Below, piece by piece: positions 1 through 5,550 of a stretch of 6,150 bases of DNA. Both the position numbers and the translations under genes were made by a program. The stretch lies in NCBI GenBank assembly GCA_945889235.1, contig CAMDBK010000186.1, positions 1-6,150 of the forward strand. Reading direction: 5' to 3'. The first letter of the stretch is position 1, and each line of letters starts with the position of its first letter. Below the pieces are notes generated by a model that was not told the DNA's origin, did no database searches, and worked only from the letters and a program-made list of their open reading frames with translations. The DNA comes from Chitinophaga pinensis. Lineage in GTDB: Bacteria; Bacteroidota; Bacteroidia; SXHM01.

Positions 1-131
1 AATGGTTAATTCGCTTTTACTCATAGCATAGCAGGCTGCTAATTTATGAAAAACGCAGAGATGACAGGTGTTTGGTGGAACCGTATTAAAATACTTACTG
101 AAAATGTTTTTTACCAAATGGGTATTTACCT

Positions 132-139
132 TAATTTTG
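132..139 (+). promoter_or_regulatory. possible Bacteroidota -7 promoter element
   Basis: The octamer TAATTTTG matches the Bacteroidota -7 consensus TAnnTTTG and lies 28 bp upstream of the signal-peptide ATG at 168. About 20 bp further upstream, where a TTTG -33 element would be expected, there is only a T-run (107-112) without the G, so the match is half-complete. The rest of 1-167 shows no recognisable gene; a 41-codon open frame (46-171) crosses the region but has no supporting features. The call is an inference from consensus and spacing only. Confidence 0.35.
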
Positions 140-167
140 CAAGCTTAAATCCATCAACTAATTATAT

Positions 168-1081
168 ATGAAAAATATTGCCGCAATTCTATTAACCTTT
201 ATTCTGGCTTCTGCTGCTCAAAAGATTAATGCTCAAACACTGTTTCCTGAAAATAATAATACCACATTGGTTGGCGGTGGACCTTGTTAAAACCTGACCG
301 AAAGTGCTGCGGTTTGCAGCGGAACTGTTTATACATTTCCCATGGAACTTTTCAAACGATTACCGCTCAGGTAGTGCATACAAGCACTCTTCAAACGGTA
401 GTTACCAATTGCGACAGCATTATTGAGACTACTGTTGACGCACTTCCTACTTATCATCTGAGTGAATCATTTTTTAATATTTGTCCCGGACAGGATTACA
501 CCTTTCCTGACGGAACAACACAGACTATTTTGGCTCACACAGAGTATACGAGCAGTCTTCAAACTGTTGGTTCGTTGTGCGACAGTATTATTCTTACCGT
601 ATTAAATACAAATGATCTTGATCCTTCAGTAAACGTTTCGGGTAATATGATTACAGCAGTGCAGGGAAATGCCGGATATCAGTGGGTAGATTGTGACAAT
701 GGATTTGCACAGATTGATGGAGAAAATAATCAATTCTATTATGCGCCTTTCGGAAATTTTGCGATTATCATTTATAAAGGTGCCTGTACCGATACATCAG
801 TATGCACGCAGATAGGTCCGGTTGGTATTGATGATTTGAAGGGTAGTGTTATTACCCTTTATCCAAATCCTACAACGGGATTTATTAAGGTTAATTTTGG
901 TGCAACTTATAGCGTTATGAATGTTGTAATCCGAACTATAACTGGACAGCACGTATATGTACAAACGTTATGCAATGTAAGTGTTTTTGATGCAAACATA
1001 GAAGCTGCTGCCGGTATGTATTTTATGGAATTGCAGGGCTCAAACGGGCTGCATGCGACTTATAGGGTTGTGAAGGAGTAA
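168..1081 (+). pseudogene. T9SS-secreted repeat protein, disrupted by a stop and a frameshift
   Basis: The ATG at 168 opens a clear signal peptide (MKNIAAILLTFILASAAQ..., then NAQT), followed by an Asn-rich mature start. The frame hits TAA at 288-290 (codon 41), yet the same frame continues with sensible sequence (NLTESAAVCSGTVYTFP). It then shifts: TTTCCC-ATGGAACT (336-349) should read TTTCCCGATGGAACT to give FPDGT, so one G is missing between 341 and 342. From 344 frame 2 is open to TAA at 1079-1081. With that base restored the gene would be 305 codons with one internal stop. The downstream part has a second YTFPDGT...CDSII repeat, an Ig-like stretch (GYQWVDCDNG, then a CTDTSVC segment) and a C-terminal T9SS type A sorting domain with YPNPTTG encoded from about 860. 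Such proteins are exported by Sec, cross the outer membrane through T9SS and lose the tail. A TTG start at 284 could open the downstream frame, but it would lack a signal peptide and is unlikely. Either a decaying gene or sequence errors; the stop needs a substitution or compensating indels, so a single indel cannot explain both lesions. Confidence 0.85.
300..619 (+). repeat. two tandem protein-level repeats of about 56 residues
   Basis: Two copies of a unit reading roughly C-(S/P)-G-x-x-YTFPDGT-x-QTI...LQT...CDSII-x-T follow each other. The paired landmarks are 168 bp (56 codons) apart once the missing base at 341/342 is restored: first Cys at 315 and 482, TTT of YTFPDGT at 336 and 503, Cys of CDSII at 410 and 578. 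Copy 1 carries the frameshift; copy 2 is intact and is what shows which base is missing. The two cysteines of each unit may form a disulfide in the secreted protein (inference). Confidence 0.85.
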
Positions 1082-1115
1082 TTTCCAGAACGCACTAATA
1101 ATACTATCGCTTTTT

Positions 1116-1634
1116 TTAACTCTTCAGCAATTTTATTTCAAACAAACACGCAGGACCTGTTTGATAATGCGGAGGCAAACCATCTGTATTTTTCAGATCA
1201 AACATTCCCAGAAAAGTAAAGCCTGCTTTGCTATAATGCTCTATCAGTTTAGTGTTGTTGCCGATGGTATCTAAACGCACAAAGTCTTTGCCTGTACTTT
1301 TTGCATAGTCCTTTGCCCACTCTGTAATAATTCTGACAAAGTTCTGTCCCCTGAAAACAGGGTTAGTAGCAATGCGGTGGATGTAAACAGCCGCATCGGC
1401 ATTGCGTTCTTCCCAGATGTTTTCATCACTGAACGTGGTTGCCCATACACAGGCAATCTGTCCTTCAATAATTAATTTCCATTGTCTGTTTTCAACAATT
1501 TCTGTTTCTACTAATTGCCGTTCAAACTGCGGCCATATAACAGGAGCGTTTATTTTTTTCTGGTGTTCGGTAGCAAGGTTATAAAGCCTGAATATCTCAG
1601 CGATATCAGCTATAACACAGTTCTCAATTTTCAT
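1116..1634 (-). CDS. GNAT family N-acetyltransferase
   Basis: This is a 172-residue single-domain protein with the GNAT fold order. An N-terminal beta-alpha segment (MKIENCVIADIAEIFRLYNL) is followed by a central strand YIHRIATNP (residues 84-92). Next comes the acetyl-CoA pyrophosphate loop region FRGQNFV (94-100) with its helix RIITEWAKDYA, then the C-terminal motif NNTKLIEHYSKAGFTFLG (126-143), where GNATs place the conserved Asn and aromatic residues. It would transfer an acetyl group from acetyl-CoA to an amine; the substrate cannot be told. The loop departs from the textbook RGxGxG (N98 and V100 in place of Gly/Ala), which probably marks a subfamily rather than loss of function. ATG at 1634 lies 9 bp after the stop of the E1 gene, with no Shine-Dalgarno in the gap, so co-transcription with E1 is likely. 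The C-terminus ends 34 bp from the convergent pseudogene. Confidence 0.88.
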   Translation of the reverse strand: MKIENCVIADIAEIFRLYNLATEHQKKINAPVIWPQFERQLVETEIVENRQWKLIIEGQIACVWATTFSDENIWEERNADAAVYIHRIATNPVFRGQNFVRIITEWAKDYAKSTGKDFVRLDTIGNNTKLIEHYSKAGFTFLGMFDLKNTDGLPPHYQTGPACLFEIKLLKS

Positions 1635-1643
1635 AGAGAAAGC

Positions 1644-3800
1644 TTAATAATCAAATAATGTTTGCATCACCACGACAACTTTTTCAGCCGATGGAATCAT
1701 GGTTTGCTCTAAGGTAGAGTTGAGCGGAATAGCTGGTAAATTTTCAGAACCTAATACTTCAACAGGAGCGTCTAAATATTCAAAACAGGTTTTTGAAATG
1801 CGTCCTGCAATGCTTTGTGCAAATGAATTATTTACGGGTTCTTCTGTTACTACTAAACATTTTCCGTGTTTTTTTACTGAAGAATAAATTGTTTCTTCAT
1901 CCAATGGATTTAAAGTTCTAAGGTCAACTACTTCCACTTTTCCCGGAAAGTTTTTAGCTGCATTCTTTGCCCAGTAAACACCCATTCCGTAAGTGATAAC
2001 GGTAATGGTATTTCCTTTTTCTAATTCTTCTGTTGATGCTTCAAGAGCAACGCGTGCCTTACCAAACGGGATGATGTACTCCTCGTTCGGCTCAATGGTT
2101 TTTGCCTCTTCAGTACCTTTTATTTTTGACCAGTACAAACCTTTATGTTCAAAAATAATAACAGGATTGGGGTCATAGTAGGCCGCTTTCATTAGCCCTT
2201 TTAAATCTGCACCCGTTGAAGGGTACGCAATTTTTATTCCTTTAATATTGGTAACAACCGATTCAACGCTGGATGAGTGATAAGGACCACCGCTGCCGTA
2301 TGCACCAATAGGCACACGGATAATACAACTCACGGGCCACTTACCATTACTTAAATAACACGAGCGGCTCACCTCTGTAAACAATTGATTCAGGCCCGGC
2401 CATATATAATCTGCAAACTGAACTTCAACAATGGGTTTGCAGCCTGTAGCACTCATTCCAACGGTACTGCCGATAATAAATGCTTCCTGGATGGGTGTAT
2501 TGAATACTCTGTTATCACCAAACTGTTGTGCCAGTGTTGCTGCCTCACGAAACACACCGCCTAATCTTCCGCCAACATCTTGTCCGTAAAGTAAACACTC
2601 CGGATGTTTTGCCATCAACTCGCGGATAGCAAACAAGGCAGAGTCTACCATCACCGTTGGTTGCTTACCTGCGGGTGTGCGTTCACCTTTTTCTTCGGTA
2701 ACGGGAGTAGGGGCAAACTCATGTAAGAATAAATCCGATGGCTGCGGGTCTTCCGCATTCATCGCATTTTCAAAATCTTTTTCTACTACCTGTTTTGCTT
2801 TTTCTTCCAGTTCATTCAATTCTTTTTCCGATACACCAATCTCCAATAATTGTTTTCTGAATTTCGGAAAAGGGTCGCGGGCTTTATCTTTTGTTAAATC
2901 TTCTTCACTGCGGTAAAAATCCATCCGAACCCCAGATGTGTGATGATTTAACAGAGGAACTTTTGCATGAATAAGAAACGGTCTGCGCTCTTTTCTAATC
3001 AAATCTATAACTTCTGAAATGGTTTCATAACAACCTATAAAGTCAGTGCCGTCAATGGTTCTTACTTCCAGTCCTTTAAACCCTCTGGCATATTCGGTGG
3101 CATCCATGGCACGTATTTCCGTTGCCGTTGCCGAAATATCCCACTCATTATCCTGCACTAAATAAAGTATCGGCAGTTTTTTCAGCACCGCCATTTGAAA
3201 AGCTTCCGCAACTTCACCTTCTGTTATAGATGCATCACCAAATGAACAAACACTTATTGGTAATCGGTAATCGGTAATCGGTGGCCGGTGTTGTATAGTG
3301 CTGATTACCGAATACTGATAACTGATCACCGATAACTGATCACCGATAACCTTCTCCTGATACTGCAATCCCATCGCCACGCCCGTAGCAGGTATAGCCT
3401 GCATACCCGTTGCTGAACTCTGGTGCGGAATCTTAGGCATATCATCACGCTTCAAACTCGGGTGACAGTAATACGTTCTTCCTCCCGAAAAAGGATCATC
3501 ACGCTTTGCCAGCAGTTGAAGCATTAATTCATAAGGTTTCATACCAATGGCTAACAATATAGAATCATCGCGGTAATAAGGCGCAACAAAATCCTGTGGC
3601 AGTAATTGTAAACCTAATGCTAGTTGTATTGCCTCATGTCCGCGCGAAGTAGCGTGAACATATTTAGAGGTTATTTTAGTATTCTTCTCGTAAATATCAG
3701 TGAGCGCACGGGCCGTGCACATCAGTTCCCACGCCTTTAACAGCGTGTTACCGGGCAAAACAGAACCTGATTTTCTTTTCTCAGTTGTTGTTACGGCCAT
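1644..3800 (-). CDS. fused 2-oxoacid (branched-chain type) dehydrogenase E1 alpha-beta
   Basis: This 718-residue protein joins both E1 subunits of a thiamine diphosphate (TPP) dependent 2-oxoacid dehydrogenase, most like the branched-chain (2-oxoisovalerate) class. E1 decarboxylates the 2-oxoacid and passes the acyl group to lipoyl-E2. The alpha half (about 20-360) has SRGHEAIQLALG, YYRDDS, GDASITEG...VQDN (TPP/Mg motif, G188-D189 to N218; GDA replaces GDG), IDGTDF (249-254) and the HHTSGVR loop (286-292). A Pro/Glu/Thr-rich linker (about 363-382) leads to the beta half, with LLYGQDVGG (403-411), NTPIQEA (434-440, E439 matching the TPP-activating Glu), then the transketolase C-terminal domain with VEVVDLRTLNPLDEETI. 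Such fusions are usual in Bacteroidota. The oddity is residues 151-181, encoded by a heptamer palindromic repeat inserted before the TPP motif, which may account for the slightly long protein. Both active halves otherwise look intact. A promoter candidate lies upstream; GNAT follows 9 bp downstream. No E2 or E3 gene is seen. Confidence 0.93.
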   Translation of the reverse strand: MAVTTTEKRKSGSVLPGNTLLKAWELMCTARALTDIYEKNTKITSKYVHATSRGHEAIQLALGLQLLPQDFVAPYYRDDSILLAIGMKPYELMLQLLAKRDDPFSGGRTYYCHPSLKRDDMPKIPHQSSATGMQAIPATGVAMGLQYQEKVIGDQLSVISYQYSVISTIQHRPPITDYRLPISVCSFGDASITEGEVAEAFQMAVLKKLPILYLVQDNEWDISATATEIRAMDATEYARGFKGLEVRTIDGTDFIGCYETISEVIDLIRKERRPFLIHAKVPLLNHHTSGVRMDFYRSEEDLTKDKARDPFPKFRKQLLEIGVSEKELNELEEKAKQVVEKDFENAMNAEDPQPSDLFLHEFAPTPVTEEKGERTPAGKQPTVMVDSALFAIRELMAKHPECLLYGQDVGGRLGGVFREAATLAQQFGDNRVFNTPIQEAFIIGSTVGMSATGCKPIVEVQFADYIWPGLNQLFTEVSRSCYLSNGKWPVSCIIRVPIGAYGSGGPYHSSSVESVVTNIKGIKIAYPSTGADLKGLMKAAYYDPNPVIIFEHKGLYWSKIKGTEEAKTIEPNEEYIIPFGKARVALEASTEELEKGNTITVITYGMGVYWAKNAAKNFPGKVEVVDLRTLNPLDEETIYSSVKKHGKCLVVTEEPVNNSFAQSIAGRISKTCFEYLDAPVEVLGSENLPAIPLNSTLEQTMIPSAEKVVVVMQTLFDY
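3259..3351 (-). repeat. intragenic heptamer-based palindromic repeat in the E1 gene
   Basis: On the plus strand, 3259-3293 reads as five 7-bp units (GGTAATC three times, GGTGGCC, GGTGTTG). A 9-bp spacer (3294-3302) follows, then seven units of the complementary type (GATTACC, GAATACT, GATAACT, GATCACC, GATAACT, GATCACC, GATAACC; 3303-3351). The outer arms form an imperfect inverted repeat. The total of 93 bp is exactly 31 codons and encodes E1 residues 151-181 (VIGDQLSVISYQ... to ...RPPITDYRLP), a stretch foreign to the E1 alpha family. Heptamer tandem repeats are known in cyanobacteria (STRR sequences), and similar-looking repeats occur between genes in Bacteroidota; assignment to a named family cannot be made from the window. 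Confidence 0.85.
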
Positions 3801-3872
3801 ACCTTGTTATGGTAATTTATACCGCAATATACGAAAAACTCAGAATAATGTTTTCTAATACAGGTTATTCGT

Positions 3873-3906
3873 CAAATATAATACTGTACAGGATAAGATT
3901 GCCAAA
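3873..3906 (-). promoter_or_regulatory. putative Bacteroidota promoter for the E1-GNAT unit
   Basis: Read on the minus strand, TTTG (3906-3903) is followed after 22 bp by TATATTTG (3880-3873), matching both halves of the Bacteroidota promoter (-33 TTTG, -7 TAnnTTTG) at a plausible spacing. Transcription would begin roughly at 3865 and leave a leader of about 65 nt before the E1 ATG at 3800. The site sits in the 126-bp gap after the MORN gene and suggests that E1-GNAT has its own start. Based on consensus only. Confidence 0.5.
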
Positions 3907-3926
3907 ATAATCGGCAAGTAAAATGT

Positions 3927-5504
3927 TTAAAAAATACCGCTGAATGCTTTATAAGCGAAATCAATCGTTACAGAATACTTGTTGCTTGACGAACTGTAAT
4001 AATATTTAACGGTAACAACCGGGGTTTTTTCATTATCCATTTCGCTTTTAAGTGTAAAAACATTTTTAAGTATTTCACCATCTGAGTCGGTCTTTATGAA
4101 AGCATAAGATGAGCCCAAACATTTTTTTACTTTTTCCGACAAAGCATTAAAACGGTTTTTTGCTTCTGTTGCATCTGTGCCTTCATAATTTGTTCCTTTT
4201 AGGTCATCTGAAAATAATGACCAGCCACCTTCAGTATAACTCAGGTCAAAAATTCCGGGAATTGAAGCATTGATATCCCAGGTGGTAGTCTTTCCAAGGA
4301 AACCATCTGTTTCATGTTTTTCTCCAAGCACTGAACTGAATGCTGTACGCGAACTTTCCATGATTTTTTTTAGGTTGCTGTCAAAATTTGCATCACCCGA
4401 ACCGCCAGATGAAGCTATGGTGTAAACCCTGCTGTTCCATGCACCTGATGAAATACTTAGACGCACCGAGTATTTTCCTCCGTTATCGTTATCTTTATAA
4501 ATACTCAGGTAGTCGCCATCTAAATCAAAGCCATCCGCATATTTATTAATGACTGAAACTGATTTCATAATATATTCGGTGGCTTTCCCTGTTTCATAAA
4601 TCTTGTCGCTGACACAACTTTTTATTTTACCCAGTATTTCATTGTATTTTACTTCTGCATCCGCTTGTGATGTGTAGGTGCCAAAAATTGCATAGTAGTT
4701 TGAGCCAAGCAGATACTGAATGTAACAATCCTCAGCACCTGCAATGGATTTAGTGGTATTATTAATAGTTGTTTTAATATAATCACCTTCTACAGAACGA
4801 ATGCTTCCTTCAACTGATTGAAAAGAGGTGTCTTCTTTAGCGCTTGCAACAATGGCTTTATAATCAGTGCAGAAATTCCCGGATGATTTGCCTTGAGTTT
4901 TTTCACCTTCAATGGCAGATGTATTTGCTTCTTCAGTTTTTTCAGGTTCATCACTTTCTGTTTCTTCATCATCATAAAGCCAGCTGTAGTCATCTTCTGC
5001 TGTTTTATCTTCGGGTGGGTTAGTGGTGGTAGTGGTGGTGGTTCCGTTTTCTTTTTCGTTGTTTTTCCAGTAACCATCGTATTGTACGGTACCGTTTGCG
5101 TTGTAATGAATTCCTTTTCCTTCGCGTTGTGAGTTATAACATTGTCCAACATATTTCTCACCACTGGAATACCATATTGTTCCTTGTCCATCCATTACAT
5201 CATTTACCCAATAACCTTCGTGCATAGTACCTCCCGGCCATGTAGTTTTTCCGTAACCCTGACGTTTACTGCTTTCCCAGCTTCCGTCATAGGCTTCACC
5301 GCTGTTATAAGTATATTTTCCGCTTCCGTTAAGCGAATAATTTTTAAAATTTCCTTCGTAAATAGTACAGTCGCCAAACCTGTATTTGCCAAAACCATTT
5401 CCGCAATCACCAGAAAGGCATTTTGCTTCGCAGGTTGATGTTTGTGCGTGTAGCGTGAGAAGGTTGGAAAGTGAGAAGATTAGAAAGAGGAAGATGTATT
5501 TCAT
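3927..5504 (-). CDS. secreted MORN-repeat protein with duplicated C-terminal domain
   Basis: This 525-residue protein of unknown function starts with a signal peptide (MKYIFLFLIFSLSNLLTLHA, likely cut before Q21; there is no lipobox). A short Cys-containing segment follows (C25, C29, C34). Residues 35-153 hold about five MORN repeats (for example GSGKYTYNSGEAYDGSW, GYGKTTWPGGTMHEGYW, GQGTIWYSSGEKYVGQ), which form an elongated beta structure in known MORN proteins. A low-complexity linker (155-208) begins with seven Thr and becomes Asp/Glu-rich. The rest comprises two related copies of one domain, at about 210-352 and 375-518: a ...KCL/SCV cysteine (C297, C462) is followed exactly 48 residues later by KYSV + Ile/Leu-rich strand (Y345, Y510). 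I do not recognise that domain. The ATG at 5504 is chosen because it gives the signal peptide. It probably acts in the periplasm or outside the cell; no T9SS tail is present. The gene may be co-transcribed with the upstream crotonase (46-bp gap), although no clear promoter is seen. Confidence 0.88.
   Translation of the reverse strand: MKYIFLFLIFSLSNLLTLHAQTSTCEAKCLSGDCGNGFGKYRFGDCTIYEGNFKNYSLNGSGKYTYNSGEAYDGSWESSKRQGYGKTTWPGGTMHEGYWVNDVMDGQGTIWYSSGEKYVGQCYNSQREGKGIHYNANGTVQYDGYWKNNEKENGTTTTTTTNPPEDKTAEDDYSWLYDDEETESDEPEKTEEANTSAIEGEKTQGKSSGNFCTDYKAIVASAKEDTSFQSVEGSIRSVEGDYIKTTINNTTKSIAGAEDCYIQYLLGSNYYAIFGTYTSQADAEVKYNEILGKIKSCVSDKIYETGKATEYIMKSVSVINKYADGFDLDGDYLSIYKDNDNGGKYSVRLSISSGAWNSRVYTIASSGGSGDANFDSNLKKIMESSRTAFSSVLGEKHETDGFLGKTTTWDINASIPGIFDLSYTEGGWSLFSDDLKGTNYEGTDATEAKNRFNALSEKVKKCLGSSYAFIKTDSDGEILKNVFTLKSEMDNEKTPVVTVKYYYSSSSNKYSVTIDFAYKAFSGIF
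5022..5043 (-). repeat. ACC/ACT triplet microsatellite encoding poly-Thr
   Basis: On the plus strand the stretch is built of GGT and AGT triplets; on the coding strand these are ACC/ACT codons giving seven consecutive Thr (residues 155-161) at the junction between the MORN region and the acidic linker. Because the unit is a triplet, slippage would alter linker length without breaking the frame. Confidence 0.7.
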
Positions 5505-5520
5505 AGTAGTTTGGTTTTAG

Positions 5521-5550
5521 TGAAGCCCCTCGACTACGCTCGGGATGACA
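5521..5550. repeat. short dispersed-repeat-like sequence with partial dyad symmetry
   Basis: Read on the minus strand the gap between the crotonase stop and the MORN gene contains TGTCATCCCGAGCGTAGTCG followed by AGGGGCTTC. This core (CCCGAGC...GTCGAGGGG) resembles short sequences I recall scattered through intergenic regions of many environmental bacteria. It abuts the crotonase stop codon at 5551 and ends 17 bp before the MORN ATG. Only one copy lies in this window, so repetition elsewhere is inferred from memory of the motif, not shown. The symmetry is imperfect and there is no T-tract, so I do not call it a terminator. Confidence 0.4.

Noticed and set aside
46..171. 41-codon open frame starting ATG at 46 whose stop overlaps the ATG at 168 (ATGA), looking like translational coupling.
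   Set aside because: The product has no recognisable feature, the frame is short enough to occur by chance, and the promoter candidate for the downstream gene lies inside it.
336..349. Programmed -1 frameshift at TTTCCCA in the T9SS gene.
   Set aside because: The zero frame reads TTT CCC, not the T TTC CCA register a slippery heptamer needs, the slipped product would read FPHGT instead of the repeat's FPDGT, and an in-frame stop already lies upstream.
1082..1117. Convergent terminator at the T7 run (1111-1117).
   Set aside because: No stable inverted repeat precedes the T-run on either strand.
3899..3917. Small hairpin TTGCC...GGCAA after the MORN gene stop, a possible terminator.
   Set aside because: Only 5 bp of stem with a 9-nt loop and no T-tract on the minus strand; it also overlaps the -33 part of the promoter candidate.
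4790..5191. 133-codon minus-strand open frame inside the MORN gene.
   Set aside because: It is out of frame with a clearly real gene, is Lys/Thr-rich low complexity arising from the acidic linker codons, and has no domain signal.
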